64,000 bases of DNA, taken from assembly GCA_030068075.1 (NCBI GenBank), contig CM057826.1, positions 99,189,804-99,253,803 on the forward strand, in the 5' to 3' direction. Position 1 is the stretch's first letter. Each line of letters begins with the position of its first letter. The notes beneath the pieces were generated by a model, which worked only from the letters and a program-made list of their open reading frames with translations, ran no database searches and was not told the origin of the DNA. Source of the DNA: Paguma larvata (Eukaryota; Chordata; Mammalia; Carnivora; Viverridae). The translations under genes and the position numbers were made by a program. Positions 23,787-35,614 of the stretch are shown in pieces.

Positions 23787-24084
23787 ACACATAATTGTAG
23801 GAAGCATCTTTTTGCAGTCCGTGCATTCTGATTTTGGGCCCAGAATGGCTTTTCTACTTAGAGTGGAACAAGTGACAAGGCCTTAGTGCTGATGCAAGTC
23901 CCTTGGGACCCAAGGCAGATACTGAGACAGGAGTACAGACTATACCATCTGTGTTCCTGGGGTGCTCATGGAATAGGGAGGGCAGGGCTAGAACCAGATT
24001 TAACATATAGAAAGTAAATAGAAAGACTGAGATCACACCCAAATATAAATTGTACTTAAAATACGAAGATGATCAAATCAGTGG
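23311..24084. other. Unassigned sequence with a CA microsatellite
   Basis: No gene or named repeat apart from the microsatellite at 23741-23791. Confidence 0.45.
23741..23791. repeat. (CA)n microsatellite
   Basis: About 24 CA/AC dinucleotides with one T interruption. The 60-odd-codon frames of repeated residues across it are artefacts. Confidence 0.97.
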
Positions 24085-24600
24085 GGGTGAGGGGGAAACA
24101 TTATTTAATAAATAATGCTCAGATAACTTTGCTCATATGAAACACTTCCAGTTAAAACCTTAGCTCACATTATACACTTAAATACATTCCAAATGGATTA
24201 AAAAATATAAAACTGAAACTGCCATCTAGGTAGGAAAAAAACATATGATTTTAGATTGAGAAGCCTTTTCCAAGGCAGAAACTATGAAGAAATAAGTGCA
24301 TAAATTTGACAACATAAAGATTTTATGTTTCTGTACATACTAAAAAATAAACATTAAAGACATAGGACAACCTGGAAAACATATTTACAAAATACGTTCT
24401 AGATAAAGAATCAACATCTCCCTTATAGCAAGAGTTCTTTTTGTCAATTCAGAAAAGATAAACCCCCAAAAGCAAAAATTGGCATGGACAATAGGAAAGA
24501 AAGAGCTACAAAAGAGCCTCAGGTATAATCATAGTAGTATAAATTAAAACAACAAGATACCATTTTGTCCATAAAGTCAAAGAGTTAAAAGACTCATAGT
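24085..24600 (+). repeat. Degraded L1 LINE, ORF2 C-terminal region
   Basis: Block order follows the end of L1 ORF2: 'ttccaaatggattaaaaaat', 'gataaatttgac'-like 'cataaatttgacaacataaa', 'ctggaaaacatatttacaaa' and 'attaaaacaacaagatacca'. Many indels and stops. No coding capacity remains. Confidence 0.72.
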
Positions 24601-24639
24601 ACCCTTGGTAATGATGTGATGAAATTAGCAAACTAAGAT

Positions 24640-24835
24640 TAGACTTACTCCTGGCTCTGACTTCAATATAAAATCTTAGGATAGACATTTAAGCTTTCTG
24701 AGCTTCAATTTTCTCATCCATAAATTGGAGTACATAATAGTCTCACAGGATTAGGGTGAAGATTAGATGACTTAATGAATTTTAAAAGAACTTGGCAAAT
24801 TCAAAAGTATTTACACAGGTACATATAAGTATAAT
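24640..24835 (-). repeat. MIR SINE
   Basis: Reverse MIR: 'cctggctctgacttcaatat', 'ttctgagcttcaattttctc', 'ccataaattgg' and the 3' region. Lies directly downstream of the L1 relic. Confidence 0.72.
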
Positions 24836-25329
24836 TATTGGGTCCTATAAGCCAAGTGGCAACAAAAGGGAATGAGGGGCTAGGTAGACTTGCTTCTTGA
24901 GCTGTCTCTAAGATACTACACTACTCAAATAGGTTCCTTGAAAGAGCTGTGCGCCATTATAGATTCAGTAAACTACAATTTAGAGGTGGTGCTAACAAAG
25001 ACTGAGATAGCTGGATGTTGCTAGAGAAGCAGCAGGTACCAAGAGGACCCTAAAAAAGGTATTGGCAAGAGTGGATGCTGGAAACCACCATTCATTGGCA
25101 ACAGTCATGACAAGAGGTGGTGATGGAAGACAGTTCCAGTGACAGAAACTCCCCCAGTGGAGCATCCACTGAGAGTCCCTGCAATGGGACTGTGTCCAAG
25201 GAGAGGAATCACTAGAGGCAACTTCAGTGAGCCCAGCAGAAATTACTCTCAGAGCTGCCATTGAGAGTCACAGGTCAGAGATGGTGCTAGGGAGATCCTG
25301 GGGAGATGGAGACCACTGTTTTTTGTGTG
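24836..25329. other. Unassigned sequence
   Basis: No gene or named repeat seen. The 89-codon minus-strand frame at 24992-25261 is not recognisable. Confidence 0.5.
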
Positions 25330-25585
25330 TAATGATTAAAATGCATAGGTTTTAGAACCAGATTTCCTGGGTCCAAACCTGACTCCACTGAGGGTATGAC
25401 CATGTGGAAAGTCTCTGTGAACTAGTTTTCTCATTTGTTAAGTGTAGATAATAATTGTATTTAACTCATATGGTTGCTGTGAGAATTATATGAGTTGACA
25501 CACATAAAGCATTTAAAGATTCCTGAAACATAATAAATGCCTAATCATGTTAAGCATTATTATTGTGGTGGCTATTGGTAATACC
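25330..25585 (-). repeat. MIR SINE
   Basis: Nearly full-length reverse MIR: 'gtccaaacctgactccactg', 'gaactagttttctcatttgt', 'gttgctgtgagaattatatg' and 'aataaatgcctaatcatgtt'. Confidence 0.85.
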
Positions 25586-26509
25586 ACCATGACTACTACC
25601 ACAATCTTCTTTAAAAAGAGAATAACACATTCTCACTAGGAAACCCGGCATTATGGGAGTCTTAAAAATTCTGCTTAGCATCTCCATGAAAGCCCTACGG
25701 CCCCTCTAATGTCTCCCCCCAAATTAAAAGTCTAATAAAGAGCTCCAATCTCAACAGTAGGTTATTCCCCTTGCTACATAAGGAAGTCTTAATTTACCAT
25801 TTGGCTCTGCCTCCTTTCTTCCATGCAAAGAAAGAAAGTACACACTAGGGTAACACAACAATCTTGAAGATGGAGCTTCTTCTCACCCGCGCAGAGACCC
25901 TCCCGCATTCACAGCCTCAAATTCATACTCCAAATACGTGCCCCCAGTGGAAAGGCCATTACTGTGCTCTGGCAAGAGAGAGGCCAAGTACAACGTCTGT
26001 CTTTTTGTATTCAAGGGTAAGTTCAAATATCTCAACCATGAAAATTTCATGAAGAGTTTCCCCATGATAATTTTGAAATTTCCAACGTGGAGGTGTTTGA
26101 TTAAAACTGATTGAGAGCAGGTCAGACTCCATTCCCAAGTTACTCTGCCCTTCCTCTCTAGGTCAAAGTGTGCTTCATGCCCCGGGGTGAGTGGTGCTTT
26201 AAGTAAAACATTTTCCCCATGTAATTTGGAAAATAAAAAGATTTGAGAAACTAGTTTTTAAATACAGCATTTGGGGACTGCAATCAGGGATGTTTGATCC
26301 CCACTGTCCCAAGACTGGGGCCATTTACCAGTCATAACTGCCAGTCATTCAGAGGAACACTCACTAGAATATGTCTCTCTTTACGGCATGTAATTGGAAT
26401 GATAATTAATTATTCATATCATAAGAAAGAGAGTATGTTTGGTTTGACTAATAGTTCTTGTGAAAGGAATAGAGATTCAAGACATGCTTTGGGTCACGCT
26501 TCTGCCATC
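25586..26509. other. Unassigned sequence
   Basis: No gene or named repeat seen. Confidence 0.5.
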
Positions 26510-26612
26510 AGATCCATAAGGTACCATCATCTCTATAAATAAAATGATTAAGTTTCAAGAGGTTAAATGTTTTGCTGGAGATCACTCACCCAGATCATTA
26601 TTAATGGGAGGG
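26510..26612 (+). repeat. Possible MIR core fragment
   Basis: 'caagaggttaaatgttttgc' resembles the conserved MIR core. The flanks are too diverged to extend. Confidence 0.35.
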
Positions 26613-27064
26613 AGCAAAGGAGAAAGGAAGAAAAGGACTATTTGCCTTATAAGCTATCCATGCTATCTTTTTCTCCAGAGAGAACAGGTCCACAGCCATC
26701 ACTGGTTATAGAATATACACCAAATACTCCCCACTATACCCTGTAAAAAAGGCAGCCAGAGAGGAGAGTAGAAAAGAAACAAAGTTCCTGAATACTCAAA
26801 ATGGACAAAATGAATCAAATCCTGGATGTTGAACAGGCATGGTCCCAAGAAGATGGTTGTTCTACCCATGCTGTCAGAGGTGAGTTGAAAGAAGGGAGCA
26901 AGGAGAGGTGATAATGCATTCCAACTTTGTTGAGGAGCAACTTGACTTTCCTGTCCTATTTAATTATAGCTACTCTGAGCAAACAGAACTCTGTTACTTC
27001 CTGGGTTTCTTGGGGGATGCTGAAAACAAGTTCTTCTTTTCCCTGTATAGTGGGAAGAACATCC

Positions 27065-27195
27065 TTTGGAGTAATACATGATCCTGACTTGGCCAACTAA
27101 CTGTGAAAACGTATTTGTTCATCTATAAAATGGGAATGACAATGATAGGAGTGATTTGGGAAGTAGTCAGCATTGTTTCCAGCACATGTTTCTTC
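27065..27195 (-). repeat. Possible MIR fragment
   Basis: 'catctataaaatgggaatga' is the reverse MIR central block. The rest is weak. Confidence 0.5.
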
Positions 27196-28118
27196 CCTTA
27201 AAAAAGTGAATTCCTTATTCTTTTGTGGGAAGTAGAAATGGGGCAAAAACTATCTGACACCTTACTCTGTCAGCCTTTTTTTCTTTTCCTCTTCTCTGAC
27301 TTGAACTTGAAATAGAGGGCTCAGACTTAGTATTTTCCACTTCTCTTGTATATTTCTCCCCTTTATCTCCTGAAATGTGAAATATCAGAGCAACCAACGA
27401 AATAAATTTTTAATTCACCAGCCTTTTGAGCCTGCGCAAACCTATGTTCAGATAAGATAGTTTCACCCAACCATTGATTACAGAGCCTCAGTGTCATATG
27501 TTTATAAGTAATTGAACACAATTGCTTTATATTTTATCAGGATATTGTATCAAAAGGTATTAGCAAGCCAAGAGTTCAAGTTCTGGTTTTAATGTGACCA
27601 AACCCAAAGTACAGACAACAGAGTAGCTTACTTATAACACATTCTAGAGCAGGAATAAAATTGGAATGTCCCGTTTAATGTCAACACCTCTGAGGTGCTA
27701 AGGCTGGGGAGTAGCCTCTTGATATTTACACAGTACACCGTATGTCAGGAGATACATCTCCCTCTGTAGTATAACTTCAACCATCTGATCCTGGTTATTT
27801 TCAGTGAAGAAGGTCAACAGATCAGCCAACTTTAAGGGAAGACATATAAGAAAACTGTATTTGTATCTGAAGGAAAGAAAGAATGGGACTAGATTAATTA
27901 GAAGCCCACCACCCACAGAGGAAGGGCAGATATGCCAATCCTGTAAGACTTTGGTTGGAGCACAGAATGCAGAAGTAGGAGCCATTTCAATGTCAGAAGA
28001 GGAAAAAAGAACCCCGAGTTACCTATAGAGGGAAAACTCTTTAGCACATGGTATTTTATTAGTTGGGTTTCTTAGTTGGAAACAGTAAGCTTTGGTTAAC
28101 TTAAAAAAAAAATTCTTT
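27196..28118. other. Unassigned sequence
   Basis: No gene or named repeat seen. Open frames near 27698-28028 have no recognisable features. Confidence 0.5.
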
Positions 28119-28305
28119 GGGCACCTGCAAGTCTCAGTCATTTGAACATCTGACGTCGGCTCAGGTCAGGATCTTAAGGTTCATGAATTTAAGCCCTACA
28201 CTGAGCTTTGCACTGTCAGTGCAGAGCCCACTTCAGATCCTCTGTCCCCATCTCTCTCTCCCCCACTCCTCCTCCTCTCTCTCTCAAACGTAATAAACAT
28301 AAAAA
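28119..28305 (+). mobile_element. SINEC, diverged
   Basis: Forward copy: 'gggcacctgcaagtctcagt' head with several substitutions, body 'cactgtcagtgcagagccca', CT-rich segment and A-rich tail. Possible target duplications 'aattctttg' and 'aatttcttg'. Confidence 0.88.
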
Positions 28306-28408
28306 ATAATAATTTCTTGAAGAGATATTTAATTGCTTCATAAAACCCTTTAAAATGGAAAACCAGAGATCTAAGGAAGGTAGAGCTGCAGGAATTTTCT
28401 GGTGAGAA

Positions 28409-28838
28409 TGGTATATTCACTTGCTAAGACTGGCATAACTAAATACTGCAGACTGGGTAGCTTAAACAACAGAATTTTATTGTTTCACAGTTCTAGAGGA
28501 TATAAGTCCTTCACAATGTTGGATCCTTCCAAAGGCTGTGAGGGAAGGGTCTGTTCTAGGCCTCTTTCTTTGGCTGATAGATGGCCATCTTCATATTCAC
28601 ATGGATGTCCCTCTGTATGTCTCTTCATATTGTCTTACCTTCTATGCATGTCTCTGTGTCCAAACTTTCCCTTTTTATAAGGACACCAATCATGTTGGAT
28701 TAGTGTCCTCTGTAATGACTTCACTGTAACTTAATTACCTCTGTAAAGATCCTATCTCCAAACAAGGTTACATTCTGAGATACTTGGGGTTAAGTATTCA
28801 ACATAAGAATTTGTAGGAAGACAATTCAACTCCTAACA
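28409..28838 (-). mobile_element. Solo LTR, MST-type (ERVL-MaLR)
   Basis: About 430 bases, the usual MST LTR length, read on the minus strand. Diagnostic blocks are 'gactgggtagcttaaacaac', 'tttataaggacaccaatcat', 'taacttaattacctctgtaa' and 'tctccaaacaaggttacatt'. It begins TG and ends CA. No internal sequence adjoins it, so it is a solo LTR. Frames across it are incidental. Confidence 0.88.
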
Positions 28839-29721
28839 GAGGGCTCTACCGAATATGAGTTATAGGATACTCTTTCCATCTGGTGCTATTACCTACCCCT
28901 GCTACCTTGGGAAATGAGGGAAAAATGGGCACCTGCCCCAAGAAGAAGCCTCTGATTGGCTAGGCTTGGTCACACACACCTACCACCCCTGCCAGTGAGC
29001 AGAAAGAAAGCTAGAATCTGGCCTTTTCAGTTTCTAGATGGGATGCCTTCTACCAAGACTCACGCTGTGAGGATGTTCCAAATGGAAGGAGGTTCAGTGT
29101 CTGAGTTCTTAAAAAACCTGACAAGTGTCCACATCATGCTTTTTAAACCAACTAGTGTCTTCAAGTAGGCATATTAGTCTTTGGAAAGAGGCTCTGAATA
29201 ACATTTAAATAGAGGGTCTAGAACCAAGTCAGTTGAAGAAAGAACTCTAATGACTAATGTCCAAACATGTAAATTAGAGTCTAAGTCTATTTCTCATTCA
29301 CACTGAGAGAGGCGGGGTAATGTGGAAACTTTCTGCTCAAAGTGATTAATTTCCATTTTCACAATTCCCGATGGAAGAGGCAAGCGCCCAGGTCCACATA
29401 TCCCCTGTCCTGTCTGACTTCGCCACCACCATGGTCTGTGTTGAGATATGCAAGTGCTGAGACATGGAGCGCAAACATTTCTTTGGATTAGGAGAAAAGC
29501 AACACTGGACAAATGCTTCCAGAGCCGTTGGTCAGAGTCACTGTTGGGTGATGGGCATTCATGTCAGCATGGTCAGGGCAATCTCTGGGTCTTCCTGTGG
29601 GAGTATAGAAGCATTGAAAAGAATGAGAGCCTAAAGGTGTGTAGCAAAGTTCTTGCCTTCACATCTCTCATTACTGTGCCTTCTGCAGGGCTCTTTTATC
29701 CACTTGCACTTTCTTGTTTAT
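28839..29721. other. Unassigned sequence
   Basis: No gene or named repeat seen. The 121-codon plus-strand frame at 29448-29813 runs partly into an L2 relic and is not a gene. Confidence 0.5.
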
Positions 29722-29850
29722 TGAATACCTATGGGCCAGACATTGTGCTGAGGATTGGAGATGCAGTGAAAACACTAGATCCCTGCCATAGGAGATCCCA
29801 GCATGGAGGGTGAGACTGACAGGCTTTAAACAGCTACAAAGCAGTATTTT
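29722..29850 (-). repeat. L2 LINE 3' end
   Basis: Reverse L2: 'ttattgaatacctatgggcc', 'agacattgtgctgaggattg' and 'ccatagg'. Its 5'-ward continuation appears at about 30030-30110, beyond an L2 piece in the opposite orientation. Confidence 0.65.
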
Positions 29851-29852
29851 TA

Positions 29853-30020
29853 AAGCACGTATCACTATGTAGAATTATGTATATTTTCAAGCATTTACTT
29901 ATTCACTCTGTCCTCTTCTACTGCCATGCAGTGGATTTTGTCGCTTTTACTGCTGTGCATGTAGCACCCCAGCATGTATGAGTCTAGAGACTGTTAGGGA
30001 TTCAATAAATATTCATGAAT
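29853..30020 (+). repeat. L2 LINE 3' end, opposite orientation
   Basis: Forward L2 terminus: 'agcacgtatcactatgtaga', 'tagcaccccagcatgtatga' and 'gattcaataaatattcatga'. Confidence 0.65.
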
Positions 30021-30029
30021 AATATTTAT

Positions 30030-30110
30030 GATGGAAGCAAATTAAGAGTGCTGAGGGAAATCAAGAGAGGCTTCCTAGAGGAGGAGGCTACATGTCATCA
30101 TGACTCAGTC
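30030..30110 (-). repeat. L2 LINE fragment
   Basis: 'agaggcttcctagaggagga' is the reversed L2 'tcctccaggaagcc' region. Probably the same copy as 29722-29850. Confidence 0.5.
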
Positions 30111-30114
30111 TCAT

Positions 30115-30554
30115 TGTGGTGAATTGATTGCATTATTAACAATGGGTTTTTTATAATTCTCTATATTCATACTCCTTGGCAGTGGTCTTGGTCATGTGAC
30201 TTGTTTGGACAATGGGGTACCAGTAAACTTTATGCAAGCTGAGACTTGAAATGTGGTTTCTGATTCCTCTCCTGGAGTCCTGCTACACCACCAAAAACAT
30301 AAGCCAAAACTAGCCTGGGAGACAAGATATCATAGGAAACAGAGACGACTTACCTCAGCTGAAGGGCATCGTTGGCCAGCTAGACTTAGCTGAATAGACA
30401 GCTGATTGCAGGTATATGCAGGAGCCCTGACTAGATCAGCAAAGCTGCCCAGATGACCCAAAAAGAATGAGAAATAATCAATGGCTCTTTTAAGCCAGTG
30501 GGCCTTGAGGTGGTTTGTTACACAGCGTTATTGTGGCAGTAGATAATTGATACA
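30115..30554 (+). mobile_element. Solo LTR, MLT1-like (ERVL-MaLR)
   Basis: About 440 bases from TG to CA. Blocks typical of this LTR class include 'ggtcatgtgacttgtttgga', 'agcaaagctgcccagatgac', 'tttaagccagtgggccttga' and the ending 'agataattgataca'. Subfamily inferred only. Confidence 0.65.
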
Positions 30555-30555
30555 G

Positions 30556-30650
30556 TTAGCATCTCACTTAACAAAAATCTGTGAAATAGTAATTTTTATT
30601 GCTGCTTCAAATATAAGAAAACTGAGGCTGAGAAATAAATAGGAGGAGCT
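30556..30650 (+). repeat. Probable MIR fragment
   Basis: 'aaatataagaaaactgaggc' is the MIR central block, preceded by an AT-rich 5' part. Confidence 0.5.
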
Positions 30651-30772
30651 TAGAATTTTTCATGTGTCTTTAGACTTCAAATCAAGTACTCCTTTCTTTA
30701 TGCCGTAGCTGCCTTTACATATAGCAATGTTTCTCTGATGTATCATGGAAGCCTGTGGGTAATTTTGTAATG

Positions 30773-30860
30773 GAAGGCAGGAAGAGAGAGAAAGAAGGAG
30801 AAAGGGAGGGAAAGAAGGCAGGAGAAATGGAGAGAAAGAAAGAAGGAGGAAGGGAGGAAT
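30773..30860. repeat. GA-rich low-complexity tract
   Basis: Almost pure purine on the plus strand with irregular GGAA and GAAA units. The proline/serine-rich minus-strand frames over it are artefacts. Confidence 0.85.
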
Positions 30861-31074
30861 AAGTTGACCCCCAAGGCAGTGTTTGCACCAGTAATTTAGC
30901 CATACAAGTGTTGCTTGGGGGAATTCTGAGTGATGTTTAATATAAACCAAAGTCAACTTAAAAAAAATGTGTTGAAGAGGACTTTTTAAGGGTGAAAAGG
31001 AAAAGAAAGGTAGACAAGAAAGGACAGGGAAAAGGAAGTATATGTTTCTGTGGGACAGAGGAAATCATTCATTC

Positions 31075-31640
31075 AGCTTTTGGCCGAATGGTCAGGGAAG
31101 GAGTCTTTGAGGAGGTGGCAGTCTTCGATTTGAACAACAAGAAAGAACCAGCCATGTGAAAATCAGGAAGGACAACATTCCAAGGCAAGAGAACAGCTGT
31201 GGCAAAGGACCTAAGGCTAAAACAAGCTTGGCAAGTTCAAGGGCTCAAAGGAAGGCTAGGGTAGCTTGAGTGAAGTGGGAGTGGGGGTGGGGCATATCTT
31301 ATTCTATGTGATATATCACATATATTTTGAAAAAGAGTACTCTAGAGAATGGATTGTGGGAGAATAGATTATAGGCAGACAAACATGGAAACAGGGAGAC
31401 AAGTAAGCATTACTGTGATTGTCCCTGTGAGAGAGGATGGTCACTGGACTTTGGCTATGATGGTAAAGACCACGAAGAGTGGATTTGTGTTGGCCGTAGC
31501 GTCAACCGGACCTGCCAGTGGAATGAATATCAGGGAAAGGCAGGAAGCAAGAATGAATCCTAAGTTTTTGGCTTGAACATCTGGGTGAGTAGTGGTGCCA
31601 TTTAGTGAAATAGAGACAATCATAGGAAACAAAGGGTTTT
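31075..31640 (-). repeat. L2 LINE, 3' region
   Basis: Reads through reversed L2 blocks in order: 'gtctttgaggaggtggcagt', 'aacattccaaggcaagagaa', 'tggcaaaggacctaaggcta' and, further left in the element, 'aagtttttggcttgaacatc' with 'gtggtgccatttagtgaaat'. Some internal sequence is missing around 31300. Confidence 0.75.
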
Positions 31641-32094
31641 GTTTTGATTTTCCCAGAGTAGAAGATTCGTAGGAAAAAGAGAACAAAGAGAGAATAGGAA
31701 TAAAGGGTTAAAAATACAGTGGCTGCATCAGGGAGAGACTGAGTAACCTCAACAGTATCACCCTGACACATCAGTACTCCTGCTGCGTGCCCTGATCTAA
31801 TGTTTTAGTCTGTCTGTATGATCCAGGAAGGTTAGATTGTTATGGTATAAAAACAAACAATTGAAAAATTAAAATAGAACCACAGCATTGCTGAAGAACA
31901 GCTTGTTAGTAAATAGCAACAGCTGTGGGTAGAGTATGCGAAGTTTGTTCTTCCTCCCCAAAACCTAAGTACAGTGCACTTGCGAGCCCAACACTATTCA
32001 GTGGTGAGTTCTTGGGTAACCACCTCTTTTTCCACGTAGCCTCTCTCTGCCACAATGGAAAAAAGGAGACATTTGAGTTTGTTTTCTAATATAG
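31641..32094. other. Unassigned sequence
   Basis: No gene or named repeat seen. Confidence 0.5.
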
Positions 32095-32270
32095 CTCACA
32101 CTTTTATAGCACTTCATACAATTGTTGACAACAACTTGGTGAGGTGAGCAGAAAGATGCCATTATGCCCAATTTTAAAATCAGGAATCTGAAGCAGAGGC
32201 AAAGCCACATGGTGAATAAGTGGTGGAGCTGACACCTTCCAACGCCTAGGTCAGTGTGCTTCAACTTGCA
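32095..32270 (+). repeat. MIR SINE
   Basis: Forward MIR: 'cttttatagcacttcataca', 'cttggtgaggtgagcagaaa' and 'gccacatggtgaataagtgg'. Confidence 0.75.
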
Positions 32271-33099
32271 AGGCTTTCTCTTTCCCAGAGCTGACTCTGC
32301 ATTGCTGATGGCCAGCTCTCTCTGTTTTCCAAAGCTGTTCTTCCACTTTTGGGTCCTCCTATTGTCAACCTCCTGTTTTTGGTGATCTCTTCTCCTCCCT
32401 TGCCTCCCTACCCAACATGGATTCCATGGTACAGACTTTCAGTCATTCTCTTGTATACTCAATAAAAGCCTATGAGAACACATCCTATAGTAATGTGAGC
32501 TCAGTAGACATCTTCCATGCATCCATCCCCCTTTGTCATTTCACTAACCTAGGCATAGCAGGACTCTCCAATGTGTGCAACTGAATTTTTGGACCCTGTA
32601 ATGTTATGATAGCATTTTCCTGTACCATCAACTCCTTTTTATTGTGTTCTTCCATCACATTGATTGATCAGCTGTCCATCTCCTCAGGTTCAGCACGCAG
32701 GCTACAGGGAGCTGCTGTAGGAAATAACCACTTGGTCAGATTAATGCCGAAGTCAGCTTTTGGTGGGCCACAGGCACTACTCCGAGATCTTACTTGATCT
32801 CTAGTTTGTTTTTCTGTACCCTGTTTCAAGTTTACTCCCTTCAAACCTCAGATCCCTTCCTCACTAGAAGGAGGGATTTCTTACTTCACAGAGACCATAG
32901 AAGCCATCAGATGGCAATAACTTCGTCTTCTGGCCTTGATATCTACATATGTTTCTGAATTATGTGCTCCTTATCTGTTCTAAAATCTTTCCAAGCACTG
33001 TGCTCTGGATCCCATTTTCTTGACTTTTATTTCCAATGTTCCTCCTCAAAAAGTTGATGTCTATCAAAAAAAAAAAAAAAAAAAGACAAGAGAAGCTTC
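32271..33099. other. Unassigned sequence, possibly older L2
   Basis: Pyrimidine-rich text of L2-like character but without blocks I can place. A 19-base A run at 33066-33084 breaks the strand. Confidence 0.35.
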
Positions 33100-33840
33100 C
33101 TTAGACCCCCCCATCTCATATTCTAGGCATTATTTTGTCAGTCTCAACCTATTCATAGTAAACTTGTCCTCTCTGCCATCTTTTTAAATTCCTTTTCACT
33201 CTTCAACCTTTTATCAAATCCAATTTCCTTCCCCATCCCTCAATCCCAACCTGTTCCACTGACTAAACTCACCAACGGTCTCCAGGTTCTTAGGTTCAAT
33301 GGACACTATGTCATTTTGTCTTATCTCTCAGAGGTATAACACAGAGTTTGACATTCTATACACACCTTCAGGAAACATTCCGGGCTTTTACAATACCATT
33401 CCCACCAGATTTCCTTTTAACTGGTTGACCAGACCTTTTGCGTTCTATTCTGAAGATTCTCCCTCTTCTACTCATCCGTCAAATTTTTTCTTATTTGACA
33501 CACTTCTCGGATGATCTTATCCATATCCTGTGCACTGATAACTCCTCAAACTGAACTGTTGCCAAGAACTTTCTATTGAGTTTCAGACCCGTGTACCCAT
33601 CGGCCTACTTGACATCTGCATGTATGAGTTTAATAGGCTCAAAAGGAACATGTGCAAACTTGAACTTGTGACCTTTCGTCTCAGCACTTCACTCTTCCTG
33701 TAGCACATGACCCCACCATCCACTCAGTTGTGCCTGTGAAAGTCCTAGTTATTACTTGTCATTAGCACTCTCATTCTTGTCTGCCTAGCATCCATTCCCT
33801 ACTATGCTGGTGATAGCTCCTCAAATGTCCTCCACCATCC
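33100..33840 (+). repeat. L2 LINE, ORF2 region (first part)
   Basis: Forward L2 reverse-transcriptase-region remnant: 'gactaaactcaccaacggtc', 'cctgtgcactgataactcct', 'cggcctacttgacatctgca' and 'catccactcagttgtgcctg'. Multiple indels and stops. Continues at 34240 after an inserted LTR. Confidence 0.78.
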
Positions 33841-33844
33841 TGGG

Positions 33845-34235
33845 TCTCTTTGCTCCAGATGGAATGCTCCTACCATTTTTTTAGCTCCAAGAGTGTTTAC
33901 ATTACAAGAGACTAGCCAATTAGGCTCATTTCTAGAATATTTTCTGAAAATATTGAGAAGTTCTCTTCTGCTGGAGTTACTACCCTATGAGGATGTGGAC
34001 CTGGAGCTGCCAGGTGCTGTCTTGCCACCATGAGGAAAAGAGTGAAGCCAAAGCACCAGGTATACAGTCAGAAAGGGACCTGTTCCTAAAGACATCATCT
34101 GAACTCCTGGGTACATCTGTGTCTGAATCGTCTCATCTATTTCTAGGACTTAACCCATACTTGAATCAATCCATTTCCTTTCAGGCTTAAGCTAGTTTGA
34201 ACTGGGCTGCAATCACTGCCTAGAAACAGACCTAT
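33845..34235 (+). mobile_element. Ancient solo LTR inside L2
   Basis: LTR-like order: 'tcttctgctggagttactac', 'gatgtggacctggagctgcc', 'tgccaccatgaggaaaagag', 'gcttaagctagtttgaactg', ending near 34235. L2 text resumes beyond it. Likely MLT1-class, subfamily not determined. Confidence 0.55.
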
Positions 34236-34239
34236 TACT

Positions 34240-35040
34240 TTTAATGCCTCCCCTTCTTACACCCCTCCCTCTCCTCTCCCCATCCAATCAGTCCTTAGGT
34301 CTTTCTTGCTCCATTTTCTAAATAGGTAAATATCTGAGAAATCACTCATCAGCAATCAATTCTACCCATCCTTCTAGGCCAAAGCATTATCTCAGCTGGA
34401 CAATAACAGTGGCATTCTAACTGGTTCTTTGTATCCACTTCTGTCTCTTCAGTATACTGCCCTCATAATGGTCAATGTGATCTTAGTAAAACACTAAATC
34501 TGATTATGTGTCTTCCCTACTTAGAACTCTTTATTGCTCCCTCTTGCCCATATGATTAAATCTAAAAGTAATTCATGTGATCTGTGGCCTCTGAATGGTC
34601 TAGCCCCTGCCTAGCTTTCCAGCTTGATCTCATTCTGTTTTCCCTCTCATTTCTCTCATCTGAGTGAGGCTGGTCTTGACTCCTAAATCTCAGCACTTCT
34701 GTAAATGCTGTTCCCAGCACCTGGAACAGTCTTCCCCCCGAACTCCCCATAACTAACTACAATTTAAATGTTATTCCTCAGGAGAAGGCTTCCCTATTAA
34801 ACCAGGCCACTTTCTTCTCTGAGCCATCTCTCATGCCCCAGCATGTCATATTCTATACTTTGCCTTCTTAGCCTTTGTATTTATTATCATTTAACTAAGC
34901 ATTTAATGTTAACGATCCGCATATGGTCTAACTCCCCCCCCCGCCCCCCGTCCCCAAGACTATAAATTCCTTGAGAATAAAGACCAGGCCTATTTTGTTT
35001 ACAACTATAGCTTATCACAGTGTCTGACATCATTTTGATT
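34240..35040 (+). repeat. L2 LINE, 3' part (second part)
   Basis: The classic L2 3' region: 'aacactaaatctgattatgt', 'gatctgtggcctctgaatgg', 'cacttctgtaaatgctgttc', 'cagcacctggaacagtcttc', 'tataaattccttgagaataa' and 'cacagtgtctgacat'. Well preserved for an L2. Confidence 0.88.
34933..34955 (-). repeat. C-rich tract inside L2
   Basis: Runs of 9, 6 and 4 C separated by single G or GT. The minus strand is a plausible G-quadruplex. Confidence 0.6.
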
Positions 35041-35614
35041 GATTTCCTCTGTTCTAGGGGTGGGAGAAGAGGGAGAAATAAATGAAAAATAGAGATGTTT
35101 GATCAGGTTTACAGATTTCATTTTAGGCTAAAAACTTCAGATTGAAGCAGTTGACCATCCATTATGCCATTAAAGCAGTATCTCTTGCGGGGGAAGATTA
35201 GAGAGAGTGAAGAAATTTCCTAAAATGTATGTAAAGAATAAAACGTGAAAGAGAAGAGGAAAGAAAAACACATAAAATCTCATCCTTCCCTGTTCTCTTT
35301 AAGAAAGTTTAATGAAAAAAATAAATAATAATAAAGATAGGGAAGAAATCACACTAGATTCAAGATATTTAAGGGACATAATGACTATGTACAGTGCAAG
35401 GTCCCAGGTTTGAGTTCAGTTTGGATAAATCAACTGTAAAGGGCATTTTTGTGGACAAATGGGAAATTTGAATATAGACTAAACTTTAGATAAGATGAAA
35501 ATGTATTGGTAAGGAAAGAGTGATATCTTTAACTATAGAAAGCAGGTTACAGACAGCATGTGATCTCCTTTCCATAAAAATATGTATACACATATTTATA
35601 TGTGTGTAGATTCT
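35041..35614. other. Unassigned AT-rich sequence
   Basis: No gene or named repeat seen. Confidence 0.5.

Noticed and set aside
29448..29813. 121-codon plus-strand frame
   Set aside because: Its 3' third lies on an L2 3' end, and the rest has no recognisable protein features.
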